This document shows positions 49,099 through 57,411 of a stretch of 64,000 bases of DNA, piece after piece. Numbering within the stretch: the stretch's first letter is position 1; each line of letters begins with the position of its first letter. Source of the stretch: Opitutaceae bacterium. Lineage in GTDB: Bacteria > Verrucomicrobiota > Verrucomicrobiia > Opitutales > Opitutaceae. A program made the position numbers and the translations under genes. The notes under the pieces are model-generated. The model did no database searches, was not told the origin of the DNA, and saw only the letters and a program-made list of their open reading frames with translations. The stretch lies in NCBI GenBank assembly GCA_028688225.1, contig JAQTYQ010000003.1, forward strand, positions 124,001 through 188,000, given 5' to 3'.

Positions 49099-49554
49099 AT
49101 GTCCCTCCGCACCTGCCTCGATCGATTCCACCGCGGCGCCGCGCACCTCCAGTCGCCGCTGCTGCTCGTCCTCCGGCTCTATTGGGGCTGGAATTTCTTC
49201 CTCACCGGCAAGGGCAAGCTGCTGCACCTCGACCGCACGGCCGATTACTTCGCCAGCCTGGGCATCCCGCTGCCCAGGCTGAACGTCGTGCTCGCCGGCG
49301 GCACGGAATGCCTCGGCGGCCTGCTGCTGGTCGCCGGCCTATGGTCGCGCGTCGCCTCGATGCCGCTCATCTTCACGCTGGTCGTGGCCTATGCCACGGC
49401 GGAGCACGCGGCCCTCACGGCGGTCTTCACGGACCCGGACAGGTTTCTCGGGGCCACCCCGTTCCTCTTTCTCCTCGCCGTGATGATCGTGCTCGCGTTT
49501 GGTCCCGGCAAATACTCGCTCGATTATCTGCGGGAACGGCGCGCGTCGTCGTGA
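49099..49554 (+). CDS. DoxX family membrane protein of the bufferin cluster
   Basis: The 151-residue protein has four helices and the DoxX motif 'LLLVLRLYWGWNFFLTGKGKLLHLDRTADYFASLGIPLP'. DoxX-like genes end many bufferin/HvfABC clusters. The protein may bind quinone or supply electrons in membranes, but its role in bufferin export or maturation is unproven. It starts 35 bp after bufC and closes the cluster. Confidence 0.85.
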   Translation: MSLRTCLDRFHRGAAHLQSPLLLVLRLYWGWNFFLTGKGKLLHLDRTADYFASLGIPLPRLNVVLAGGTECLGGLLLVAGLWSRVASMPLIFTLVVAYATAEHAALTAVFTDPDRFLGATPFLFLLAVMIVLAFGPGKYSLDYLRERRASS

Positions 49555-49742
49555 GGCGTGATCTTGAAGCGGAGCATGCAGGCGCTGGACTGAAAATGGG
49601 ACCTGCAGCGAGCACGGATTGGAAGGGACCTGGCCGGCGACAGGGATAAACCGTTCACGGCAGCGGATAGTTGCAGGGATTGTTTCGGTGAAAAGAACTG
49701 GTGAGACCCATTTCAGGCTTGCAAAGGTATAAGAATTTATTT

Positions 49743-49778
49743 GGCTAGCCAGAAAATGGCTAGAGTATTCAAGGCTAG
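49743..49778. promoter_or_regulatory. Three GGCTAG repeats at exact 15-bp spacing around the regulator start
   Basis: GGCTAG occurs at 49743-49748, 49758-49763 and 49773-49778; the first is part of GGCTAGCC. They straddle the ATG at 49756 and lie just after a TATAAGAATTTAT-like -10 zone. They could be an array bound by the HTH protein for autoregulation, like C-boxes of restriction-modification loci. The same bases also encode residues, so chance is possible. Confidence 0.5.
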
Positions 49779-50100
49779 CGATAAGGCGACTACGCCGTTG
49801 CATTTTGGCGGATGGCTACGGCATTTACGCGAGGAGCGACATCTGCCCCTCCGTGCCGTTGCCGCGGCAGTGGAAATGGATCAGGCGCATCTCAGCAAAG
49901 TGGAGCTTGGCCAGCGAATTCCCACGGCCGAGCAAACGACTGCCTTGGCCAAATTCTTTCATCAGAACCCGACGCACGCGGAAGCCCGGCGTATTGCCGA
50001 AAAATTCCGTCAGGAACATGCCGATAATCCCGCGGCGGCTCAAGCATTACAGATTCTCAACGAAGAAGCCGCACCCTACGCGGCGGACAAAAAGGAATAA
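49756..50100 (+). CDS. XRE-family HTH regulator of the adjacent restriction-modification-like gene
   Basis: The 114-residue protein carries a helix-turn-helix (GGWLRHLREERHLPLRAVAAAVEMDQAHLSKVELGQRIPTAEQTTALAKFF) and a polar C-terminal helix (AEARRIAEKFRQEHADNPAAAQALQILNEE). It resembles small XRE regulators in front of restriction or methylase genes (C-protein-like). The next ATG starts 3 bp after its stop, so the two are translated together. I chose the ATG at 49756; the track uses TTG at 49741 and a TTG at 49798 is also possible. Base composition is lower in GC than the left flank, in line with transfer. Confidence 0.85.
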   Translation: MARVFKASDKATTPLHFGGWLRHLREERHLPLRAVAAAVEMDQAHLSKVELGQRIPTAEQTTALAKFFHQNPTHAEARRIAEKFRQEHADNPAAAQALQILNEEAAPYAADKKE

Positions 50101-50102
50101 TC

Positions 50103-52727
50103 ATGCCCCGCGCCAAAAAAACCAGCGTGGCTCCGCCACCCGCCTCGGCTGAAACGCAGAGTCCGGCGGAGTTGAAGCCCGGCTATATCGCCGACTTCAT
50201 ATCCGGCCACCCGGTAAAAGACACGCCGGAGGAACGCGACGCCGTGCAGGTGTTCGCCCGCCGCCTCGTGGAGGACTACGGTTATCCGAAGGAATTCATT
50301 CAAACCCGCCCGCAACATCGGGTGCGCAAACGTCCCTCTGACGAAGAGAAGTCCTATCCAGTGGACATCGGTGTCTTCCGTAGCGGCAAGAAACTGGAAG
50401 ACGACCTGTTTCTGATCGTCGAGTGCAAGCAGAAGACCCGCAAGGATGGGATCGCCCAGCTCAAGCTTTACCTCGACATGTCAGCGGCCGAGATCGGCGT
50501 CTGGTTCAACGGCGACGAGCACGAATACCTCCGCAAAATATATCACAAGGACGGCTCCCGCACCTACGAGGCACTTCCAAACATCCCGCGCCATGGTCAG
50601 CGCATCGAGGATATCGGCCTCTTCAAACGCAAGGATCTCAATAAGCCTTCCAATCTGAAGGCGGTTTTCCGCGATCTGCGCAATCACCTGGCCGGCATGA
50701 CCACCGGCATTACCCGCGACGAGGCTCTGGCGCAGGAGATCATCAACATCCTGTTCTGCAAGATCCTGGATGAACAAAACACCGATCCCGAGGAAACGGT
50801 ACGATTTCGAGCTGGCTTGGGCGAAAGCGCGGAGGTTGTGCGCACGCGAATCTGTGAGCTCTTCGACATGGTTAAGCAGGATGTATATCAAGATGTTTTT
50901 GCTCCTACAGACACCATTCATCTCGACGTTGAAAGTGTGCGCTACGTGGTTGGCGAGTTGCAGAACTACTGTGTTATGGATGCAGATCGTGACGCCATCG
51001 GCGATGCGTTCGAAGTATTCATTGGCCCGGCCTTAAGAGGTGCCGAAGGTCAATTTTTCACTCCGCGCAACGTTGTAAAAATGGTAGTGGATATCCTCGA
51101 TCCAAAGCCTGGCGAAAAGATCATTGATCCGGCCTGTGGTTCCGGTGGGTTTCTGATCGGCGCGCTGGAACATGTTTGGAGGCACATTGATACGAGAGCG
51201 GAACGCGCACAATGGAGCCGCCAGAGGCACATTCGGGAGAGTATCCGCATAGCAATGGAATATTTTCGTGGTGTGGATAAGGACACTTTTTTAGCCAAGG
51301 TCTGCAAGGCCTACATGGCCTTGATCGGCGATGGTCGCGGCGGTGTCTTCTGCGCCAATTCTCTACAGGATCCTGCAGAATGGCCGGCGGCAATGCAGGA
51401 AAAGATCACCCCGGGGACCTTTGATGTAGTTCTGACCAATCCGCCGTTTGGGAAAAATATCGTAGTTAAAGGGGCGCCGATATTAAGCCAGTTCGATCTC
51501 GGTCATCGGTGGAAGAAAGACAGAGAATCTGGCATTTGGGAAAGACTGGACGCGCTCCACGAGGATCAGCCACCGCAAATCCTGTTCATCGAACGTTGCC
51601 TGCAGTTACTCAAACCGGGCGGTCGCTTGGGCATTGTTCTGCCTGAGGCCGTATTTGGGATGCCCACTTACGAATATGTGGTCGCCTACCTGCAGCAGAG
51701 CACCAAAGTTCTAGGGGTAGTCTCAATGCCGGAACCGCTCTTCAAGACCAGCGGCAAGGGCGGGACTCACGCCAAGGTTTGCGTACTTTTTCTGGAAAAG
51801 ACTAAATCCAAATCTGGGGAGGATTGGGACATCTTTATGGCAGAGGCAAGGTGGTGCGGCCACGACTCAAGAGGCAATCCGACCATTCGCACCGACAAAG
51901 ATGGGAGAGAGGTTCTCCTCGATGACGTGCCGTTGATCGCGGCTCGGCATCGCGATTTGGCCGAAGGCAAGCAGGTCGGCGACCTGAACGGATTCCGAAC
52001 CCGCGTCTCCCAGCTCAAGAAGAATATTTTTATCGCGAAATACTATGACCCGAAACTTCAAGCTGACCTTAAGACATTGGCTCGGACGCATGACCTGCTC
52101 TCGTTAGAGCGATTGATTCGAGAGAAAATCCTGGTTTGGGATACTGGCATCGAAGTCGGCAAGATGGCGTATGGCACAGGCCCGATCCCGTTCATTCGCA
52201 CCTCCGACATCTCGAATTGGGAACTAAAGGGTGACCCCAAGCAGGGTGTGAGCGAGGTGATTTACGAGGACAACAAGCAGGACGTGCAAGCGGGTGACAT
52301 TTTTGTCGTACGCGATGGCACCTATCTGGTCGGCACGTCATGCATTCTGACTGCGCATGACACGAAGATTCTCTATTGCGGTGGCATCTATAAATTGCGT
52401 GTTTGCCAGCCAGCCATGCTGGACCCCTATCTGCTGCTCACGCTTCTCAATACCCCCATTGTCCGGCGCCAGATGCGTTCAAAGCAGTTCACCCGCGATA
52501 TCATCGATACGCTTGGCAAACGACTTTTCGAGGTAGTCTTGCCTGTGCCCAAAGATGCGGTGTTACGGACGCGCATAGCGGAGGAAACCCACAAACTGAT
52601 CGAAACACGTGTAGCGCTGCGCAACCGCACCAAGCAATTGCCGCTTGAGATCGAGGGAGCACAGGCAACCGAATTCGTCGAAGAAAACAAGCAGGCGGCC
52701 TACGGCGTTGGAGTTGCCGGAACCTGA
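50103..52727 (+). CDS. Single-chain nuclease-methyltransferase-specificity protein (type IIG-like)
   Basis: The 874-residue protein starts with a type I restriction R-N-like nuclease domain, with PD-(D/E)xK residues D88 (PVDIGVF) and E107/K109 (IVECKQK). An HsdM/N6-adenine methyltransferase follows, with DPACGSGG at residues 342-349 and NPPFG from residue 446. The last ~280 residues look like a target-recognition region (NWELKGDPKQGVSEVIYEDNKQDVQAGDIFVVRDGTYLVGTSCI). No translocase helicase, separate HsdS or HsdR gene lies beside it. The layout suggests one polypeptide that both methylates and cuts, as in type IIG enzymes. It is coupled to an HTH regulator gene. Confidence 0.85.
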   Translation: MPRAKKTSVAPPPASAETQSPAELKPGYIADFISGHPVKDTPEERDAVQVFARRLVEDYGYPKEFIQTRPQHRVRKRPSDEEKSYPVDIGVFRSGKKLEDDLFLIVECKQKTRKDGIAQLKLYLDMSAAEIGVWFNGDEHEYLRKIYHKDGSRTYEALPNIPRHGQRIEDIGLFKRKDLNKPSNLKAVFRDLRNHLAGMTTGITRDEALAQEIINILFCKILDEQNTDPEETVRFRAGLGESAEVVRTRICELFDMVKQDVYQDVFAPTDTIHLDVESVRYVVGELQNYCVMDADRDAIGDAFEVFIGPALRGAEGQFFTPRNVVKMVVDILDPKPGEKIIDPACGSGGFLIGALEHVWRHIDTRAERAQWSRQRHIRESIRIAMEYFRGVDKDTFLAKVCKAYMALIGDGRGGVFCANSLQDPAEWPAAMQEKITPGTFDVVLTNPPFGKNIVVKGAPILSQFDLGHRWKKDRESGIWERLDALHEDQPPQILFIERCLQLLKPGGRLGIVLPEAVFGMPTYEYVVAYLQQSTKVLGVVSMPEPLFKTSGKGGTHAKVCVLFLEKTKSKSGEDWDIFMAEARWCGHDSRGNPTIRTDKDGREVLLDDVPLIAARHRDLAEGKQVGDLNGFRTRVSQLKKNIFIAKYYDPKLQADLKTLARTHDLLSLERLIREKILVWDTGIEVGKMAYGTGPIPFIRTSDISNWELKGDPKQGVSEVIYEDNKQDVQAGDIFVVRDGTYLVGTSCILTAHDTKILYCGGIYKLRVCQPAMLDPYLLLTLLNTPIVRRQMRSKQFTRDIIDTLGKRLFEVVLPVPKDAVLRTRIAEETHKLIETRVALRNRTKQLPLEIEGAQATEFVEENKQAAYGVGVAGT

Positions 52728-53103
52728 TGCCGCCGGGAAATGACTGGTCGTGGATTTAAGGCAGCTTAATCTGCCTCCATGAACCGTCGCACGTTCCTCC
52801 TCCGCGACGCCCTGCATCAGCACGACGATTTATTGATGCCCGCTCACTCGTCTGAGGGGTCGGGACGGACCGCTGGGCCGTCCATGCTGCTCGATCATAC
52901 CCGCGACGAGCCTCCTTTGCCAAACCACTGAGCCCAGGGCGTCGCAGCCCCAGGCGACGAAATCTCCCGGTTTGTGGGCGGACACCCGGGCGCCGTTGCC
53001 CTCGAAAAGATCCTTGCACGATCAACCCTGCTGACGATCCCTGGTGTTGAACGCTGACGCGGACTTGCCAAGCTCCACCAATTCAAGTGCGACTCCTCTC
53101 CTG
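52728..53103. other. Intergenic region with small ORF and decayed-looking sequence
   Basis: No confident gene. A 50-codon ORF at 52779-52931 starts MNRRTFLLRDA, like a Tat signal start, and then loses all resemblance. The minus strand between 52895 and 53086 has an open reading frame without recognised homology. This looks like debris beside the restriction-modification-like gene. Confidence 0.45.
52779..52931 (+). pseudogene. Possible relic of a Tat-signal protein gene
   Basis: The ORF encodes 50 residues, MNRRTFLLRDALHQHDDL..., with a twin-arginine-like beginning (NRRTFLL). No hydrophobic core or lipobox follows before the stop, so only the first codons of a secreted protein gene seem to remain. 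It may be chance. Confidence 0.3.
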
Positions 53104-54132
53104 ATGAAGACCAAATTGCGCTGGGGTATCCTGAGCACCGGCCGGATCGCCGGTGTTTTCGCCCGCGGGGTGGCGGCCTCGCAAGCCGGTCAGCTGGCCG
53201 CCGTCGGCAGCCGGACGCCGGCGGCCGCCGAGCGCTTCGCCCGGGAGTTTGGCGTGCCCCGGGCCCACGGCACCTACGAGGCCCTGCTCGAGGATCGCGG
53301 GGTGGAGGCGGTGTATGTCGCCACGCCGCACCCCCAGCACGCCGAGTGGGCTGTGCGCGTGGCGCAGGCGGGCAAACACATTCTCTGCGAAAAGCCGCTG
53401 ACGATGAACCACGCCGGCGCGGCGCGGATCGCCGAGGCTGCGCGCGCCCACGGCGTGGTGTTGATGGAGGCGTTCATGTACCGTTGTCACCCGCAGACGG
53501 CCAAGGTCGTCGAACTCATCACCCGCGGCGCCATCGGGCGGGTGGGGCTCGTGCAGGCGACCTTCAGTTTTCATGCGGATTTCGATCCCGGGAGCCGTCT
53601 TTGGAACAAGGCGCTCGGCGGCGGTGGCGTCCTCGATGTCGGTTGCTATGCGGTGTCGTATGCCCGACTGGTGGCCGGGGCGGCGGACGGACAGCCATTC
53701 GCCAATCCCGTGCGCGTTGCCGGTGCGGGGCTGCTGCATCCGCAGGCCGGGGTCGACGCCTATGCCGCCGCCACGCTGCAATTCGCCAACGGCATCGTGG
53801 CGCAGGTCGCCTGCGGAGTGGGGTTGCAGCAGGATAATTCCGTGCGCATCTACGGCAGCGAGGGCTGGCTGCACATTCCCGCACCCTACCAGCCCGGCCT
53901 GGTCGGAAGGGCGGTGATCTTCCTGTACCGCCGCGGGAGGGACGCACCGGAGGAAATCGCGTTCGATGCGCCGCCGCTTTATGCGCTTGAGGCCGACGCC
54001 TTTGCCGCGGCCCTGGCCGCCGGGCGGAGCGATGTGCCGCAGATGAGCGTGGCCGACACCCTGGGTAACATGGCCGTGCTCGACCAATGGCGCGCGGCCC
54101 TCGGCCTCGCCTACGACGCCGACCAAGCCTGA
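53104..54132 (+). CDS. Gfo/Idh/MocA family NAD(P)-dependent oxidoreductase
   Basis: The 342-residue protein has a Rossmann start (LRWGILSTGRIAGVFARGV), the conserved HILCEKPLTMN motif with catalytic Lys, and a C-terminal alpha/beta domain (GGGVLDVGCYAVSYARLV). It would oxidise or reduce a sugar or polyol with NAD(P). The substrate is unknown; the DVGCY motif is common in dihydrodiol/glucose-fructose oxidoreductase-like members. The ATG at 53104 is chosen over the longer track start, which has no family likeness. Confidence 0.9.
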   Translation: MKTKLRWGILSTGRIAGVFARGVAASQAGQLAAVGSRTPAAAERFAREFGVPRAHGTYEALLEDRGVEAVYVATPHPQHAEWAVRVAQAGKHILCEKPLTMNHAGAARIAEAARAHGVVLMEAFMYRCHPQTAKVVELITRGAIGRVGLVQATFSFHADFDPGSRLWNKALGGGGVLDVGCYAVSYARLVAGAADGQPFANPVRVAGAGLLHPQAGVDAYAAATLQFANGIVAQVACGVGLQQDNSVRIYGSEGWLHIPAPYQPGLVGRAVIFLYRRGRDAPEEIAFDAPPLYALEADAFAAALAAGRSDVPQMSVADTLGNMAVLDQWRAALGLAYDADQA

Positions 54133-54159
54133 ACCTGCGCCGGCAGCAGCGCCCGGGGG

Positions 54160-54576
54160 CTATGCGGGGCGTTCGAGCAGATGCTGGAGGGCCGCGAGCA
54201 TTTCCTTCCAGCAGTGCCGGCGCTCCGCGACCAGTTGGGCGCTGGCGAGCTTGGTGTGATCGACCACGACCGCGCACCGGGCCCGCCCTTTGGCCGTGAT
54301 CCGCACTTCGATGTCCGAACCATCGTCATCACAGGTGAGGCGCACGGATTTCGGCGCCACGGCCTGGCACAGGGTGAGCTTCACCCCCGCCAGCCAGCGC
54401 GCGCGCCGGCGGGCGTCGGTCCACGCGAGAAAAACACTGTCCGCGGCGGCGGCAATGGTCTTGCTGGCGCTGACCGCAAAACCGCCCGCGTGCTGAGGCC
54501 CGGCCCGCCGGCCGGCATGTGGCTTGGCGGCTGCGGGAATGGAAGAGAGTCGGGCGCGGCGCGGGGTACGATTCAT
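54160..54576 (-). CDS. SRPBCC (AHSA1/CalC-like) domain protein, N-terminally short
   Basis: The 138-residue protein contains a SRPBCC-type helix-grip segment (FAVSASKTIAAAADSVFLAWTDARRRARWLAGVKLTLCQAVAPKSVRLTCDDDGSDIEVRITAKGRARCAVVVDHTKLASAQLVAERRHCWKEMLAALQHLLE). It resembles the second domain of DUF4287-type proteins that normally carry an extra N-terminal helical domain. Here that part is replaced by an Arg/Ala/Pro-rich leader, so it may be a natural single-domain form or a truncated one. Ligand unknown. Confidence 0.65.
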   Translation of the reverse strand: MNRTPRRARLSSIPAAAKPHAGRRAGPQHAGGFAVSASKTIAAAADSVFLAWTDARRRARWLAGVKLTLCQAVAPKSVRLTCDDDGSDIEVRITAKGRARCAVVVDHTKLASAQLVAERRHCWKEMLAALQHLLERPA

Positions 54577-54691
54577 GGTCAGTTCAATTTACGGTTCCTT
54601 TTTCCGGGGGCGATACGAAATTCCAATCGTCGCCCGGGGCGCCGGCAATCGGGCTTTGATCCTTCCCCACGCGTCTGCGGCGCCGGGAAAA

Positions 54692-55093
54692 TCAGGCCTT
54701 GCGCCGCACCGGGTGCGGCCGGCCGGCCTCATCGATGGCCACGTACGTGAAGAGTCCCTCGGTCACGCGATGCAACGAACCGTCGGTCTGGCGCTGCACC
54801 CAGGCCTCGATGTCGATCTTCATGGAGGTGCGGCCGACGGATTGCTGGCTCGCATAACAGGTGACGATGTCGCCGACGAAGACAGGGTAGATGAACGACA
54901 TCGCCTCGATGGCGACCGTTACCACCCGGCTCCGGGCGAGGTTGCGCGCCAGCACGGCGCCGCCGAGATCCATCTGGGACAGGAGCCAGCCGCCGAAGAT
55001 GTCGCCATTGGAGTTGGTGTCGGCCGGCATGGCGATGGTACGCACGACGAGATCACCTTTGGGCTTGGCGGGCTGGCGTGAGGATCGGCGCAT
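54692..55093 (-). CDS. yciA: Acyl-CoA thioesterase, YciA-like hotdog fold
   Basis: The 133-residue protein, from MRRSSRQPAKPKGDLVVRTIAMPADTNSNGDIFGGWLLSQMDLGGAVLA at 55093, is a hotdog-fold thioesterase. The conserved motif is 'MP.DTN.NGDIFGGWL..QMD.A'. It hydrolyses acyl-CoA thioesters, with loose specificity in this family. The track start at 55234 adds an Arg-rich leader and was rejected. It stands 76 bp from the end of the deoC gene. Confidence 0.88.
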   Translation of the reverse strand: MRRSSRQPAKPKGDLVVRTIAMPADTNSNGDIFGGWLLSQMDLGGAVLARNLARSRVVTVAIEAMSFIYPVFVGDIVTCYASQQSVGRTSMKIDIEAWVQRQTDGSLHRVTEGLFTYVAIDEAGRPHPVRRKA

Positions 55094-55169
55094 ACGACGG
55101 GCCTTAATTTCGCCGGCTCCGCGGCGGACGCAAACGGAAAAGTCCCGTTCGGGGGGCCGGCGCCACGGT

Positions 55170-55865
55170 TCAATAATCGCCGGTGGACGCAGCGACTTTG
55201 CCGTCCGCGGCTTCCTGCACGAGGGCGACGGCACTGGAGGTGCCGAGGCGCTCGGCTCCGGCGGCGATCAGGGCCTGCGCCTGGGCCAGCGTCTTGATGC
55301 CCCCGGCCGCCTTGATGCGGATGGAGCCGCGCCGATGATCGGCAAACAGCTTCACGTCATCGACGGCCGCGCCCGCCGCGCCAAAGCCGGTGGAGGTCTT
55401 GATGAAATCAATGCCGGCGTTCTCGCAGAGGACGAGGGCGGCCAGCTTCTGCCGGCGGTCGAGGTAGCAGGTTTCGACGATGACCTTGGTAAGGAGGTGC
55501 AGCTGACGCGCGACGGCGGCCAACCGGCCGAGTTCGGCCGCCACCGCGGCCTGCCGGCCTTCGCGCAGGTCGGCGTAGTGCATCACGATGTCCACCTCCT
55601 GGGCGCCCGTCTCCGCGACGGCGCGGATCTCGGCCTCCTTGGCGGCGGTCGGCGTGCGACCGTGAGGGAAACCGATGACGGTGCCGATGCGGACCTTGGC
55701 GCTGGCCAGGGTCTCCCGGGCCAGCGGCACGCTGGCCGGGTAGAGCATGACCGCGGCAAACTCGTGACGACGGGCGTCGGCGCAGAGCGTGCGCAGATCG
55801 GCCTCCGTGGCGTCGAGCCGCAGGTTGGTGGAATCGAGATAACCGGCGAGCGCGGCGGATTTCAT
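55170..55865 (-). CDS. deoC: Deoxyribose-phosphate aldolase
   Basis: The 231-residue TIM-barrel protein starts MKSAALAGYLDSTNLRLDATEADLR. It has the Schiff-base lysine region KVIVETCYL and the segment FIKTSTGFG, with the partner Lys in RIKAAGGIKT. It cleaves 2-deoxyribose-5-phosphate to glyceraldehyde-3-phosphate and acetaldehyde in nucleoside salvage. The ATG at 55865 is chosen; ATG at 55874 is also possible. Confidence 0.92.
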   Translation of the reverse strand: MKSAALAGYLDSTNLRLDATEADLRTLCADARRHEFAAVMLYPASVPLARETLASAKVRIGTVIGFPHGRTPTAAKEAEIRAVAETGAQEVDIVMHYADLREGRQAAVAAELGRLAAVARQLHLLTKVIVETCYLDRRQKLAALVLCENAGIDFIKTSTGFGAAGAAVDDVKLFADHRRGSIRIKAAGGIKTLAQAQALIAAGAERLGTSSAVALVQEAADGKVAASTGDY

Positions 55866-55945
55866 GATGGACATCCTAGCAGGCGCGCGGCCGACGGGAA
55901 GCCGCGATTGCCCCGGCAGAGTCATTCCGAATGCAGCAGGATCTG

Positions 55946-56635
55946 TTACCAGCGGATTCTTCTTCTTTCTCGGAGCAATGTGCGGAGTTCAAATGCGCGG
56001 TGCACGTAGGGCGCCAGTGTTCCATCCTTGTCATCATCGATCCAGCAAAGCAGTGCCACAGGTTTGCGGTCCTCCTTGAAGCGACGTCCACGGACTTGAC
56101 GATGGTGGCGATGGGACAGGAATGACGTGCTGTAAAGTTCCAACTCCAGATGGACTGAGTCGGCTTTCCCCTGGAGTTTGACCAGCATGTCCGGAAACGC
56201 CGTTTGGAGCCGGAGAATTCTCTCGATTCTCAGTCTCTTCTGAGCGGCGACCACCGCCACGAGTTCCTGTTCGATCCGGGGTTCCCGTCCAAGGCCAGGA
56301 ATATCGCTGCGAGGCAGCCAGTGTTTTCGGGTGTAGAGTTCGATGGTTTCAAACTCCTTCTTCGAAATTCGGGTGATGGTCGCTCGGGCGAACATCGGTT
56401 TATTCAAAAACCCTCCAATAGGGGGAATCACCACAGGATCGCCGAGTGGCCGGCCAACAGGCTTCCCTTTGATCATCCAAGCAGGCCCTGTCCAAAGGTT
56501 ATGCGCCCGGCGGGGAACATTTCCGTGCCACGCTCCTTTGATGCACTCGTAAAATCCGACAACAAGGCTCAGAGGTCGCTCTCTCTCGTAAGAAGTTGTG
56601 TATGCAAAAGCGATCCACCGGTCAGTTGAGGACAC
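55946..56635 (-). CDS. Uncharacterised protein, possibly PD-(D/E)xK-like
   Basis: The 229-residue protein starts from a GTG at 56635 (MSSTDRWIAFAYTTSYERERPLSLVVGFYECIKGAWHGNVPRRAHNLWTG). Its last third contains VHLELELYSTSFLSHRHHRQVRGRRFKEDRKPVALLCWIDDD. The E-x-E / H / Arg-rich / W-x-D-D arrangement recalls small PD-(D/E)xK nucleases of the homing or restriction-accessory type, but I could not confirm a catalytic triad. Base composition is lower in GC than its neighbours. The first codons overlap a relic of an antitoxin gene on the other strand, so the 5' end is uncertain. Confidence 0.5.
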   Translation of the reverse strand: MSSTDRWIAFAYTTSYERERPLSLVVGFYECIKGAWHGNVPRRAHNLWTGPAWMIKGKPVGRPLGDPVVIPPIGGFLNKPMFARATITRISKKEFETIELYTRKHWLPRSDIPGLGREPRIEQELVAVVAAQKRLRIERILRLQTAFPDMLVKLQGKADSVHLELELYSTSFLSHRHHRQVRGRRFKEDRKPVALLCWIDDDKDGTLAPYVHRAFELRTLLRERRRIRW

Positions 56636-56675
56636 AGTTTCTCAAGGTGTGCGCTGATCGAGCGCGGGTTCATAG
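56602..56675 (+). pseudogene. Relic of a Phd/YefM-like antitoxin gene
   Basis: ATGCAAAAGCGATCCACCGGTCAGTTGAGGACACAGTTTCTCAAGGTG... aligns with the start of the intact antitoxin gene at 57412. Protein likeness is MQKRSTGQLRTQFLKV against MAKASIRQLRTEFPKV. A 2-bp loss then shifts the frame before LIER. The relic ends near the 3' end of the PIN gene at 56670, so it marks an older toxin-antitoxin copy. Confidence 0.7.
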
Positions 56676-57068
56676 CCTGTCGAGATGCTCGAGAAACTGC
56701 CGGGGCGAGAGGATCGGGATGTCGGCGTGGTTTTTCAGGGTTAGCAGGTCGTCGTCGCCGATGATGATGGCATCTGCTTGGGCGGCCAAGGCGGTGGCCA
56801 GCACGGCGTCGTCATCCGGATCGCGGCACACGGGCGCGGGCAGGGGCTGCGCCTTGACGACCGTGGCGCGGGCCCGGTATTCCGCCAGCCACGGCACGTC
56901 GCCCACCGGCACTCGAAATTTACCGCGCAGAGTGGCGGTCAGCTCCTTCAACAAAGCGTCGCTGGTGCACAACTCGTGCCCGCGCACCCGCCGGCGCACG
57001 AGGTCGCGGCACAGGCCGTCAGCCACGAGCGCCGCGACCAGGACGTTGGTGTCGAGGACAATTTTCAA
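56670..57068 (-). CDS. PIN-domain toxin of a type II toxin-antitoxin pair
   Basis: The 132-residue protein has PIN-domain acidic residues (MKIVLDTNVLVAAL with D6; CTSDALLKEL; DPDDDAVLATALAAQADAIIIGDDDLLTL). This is the COG1569-type PIN domain, a magnesium-dependent ribonuclease. The start codon overlaps the stop of the antitoxin gene by 4 nt (ATGA), the usual coupling of such pairs. It would cleave RNA when its antitoxin is degraded. Confidence 0.9.
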   Translation of the reverse strand: MKIVLDTNVLVAALVADGLCRDLVRRRVRGHELCTSDALLKELTATLRGKFRVPVGDVPWLAEYRARATVVKAQPLPAPVCRDPDDDAVLATALAAQADAIIIGDDDLLTLKNHADIPILSPRQFLEHLDRL

Positions 57069-57283
57069 GACACCCGCTTGAAGACGTCCTCGTCGGTGTA
57101 GAGACCCTGCGCGCGGGCCCGCGGCACGAGTTTGCGGCGGCTGGCTTCAAACGCCTCCTCCCACAACCGGTCCTGCAGGGCGCGGCGCACGAACTCGCTC
57201 TCGGTAAGTTGCAGCGTCCGTGCCGACCGGCCGATTTCGCGCCGCATCTTCCTCGGCAGGCTGACGGTCAGGGTGGTTCTCAT
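57065..57283 (-). CDS. Ribbon-helix-helix antitoxin
   Basis: The 72-residue protein begins MRTTLTVSLPRKMRREIGRSARTLQLTESEFVRRALQDRLWEE. The short strand TLTVSLP followed by two helices is the ribbon-helix-helix DNA-binding fold of antitoxins. The C-terminal tail (RAQGLYTDEDVFKRVS) should bind the PIN toxin. It lies upstream of that toxin and overlaps it by 4 nt, and probably represses the pair. Confidence 0.85.
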   Translation of the reverse strand: MRTTLTVSLPRKMRREIGRSARTLQLTESEFVRRALQDRLWEEAFEASRRKLVPRARAQGLYTDEDVFKRVS

Positions 57284-57411
57284 GATGTAAGATCAAATAA
57301 GACAGCATTAACCACCGGTCAAGCGGCAGGTGGGCGAAGCGATAGGGAGGCGCTGGCAGGAAGATCACGATGCTTGTCATTGTATGTGAATCATCCATGT
57401 TTCACATCGTC

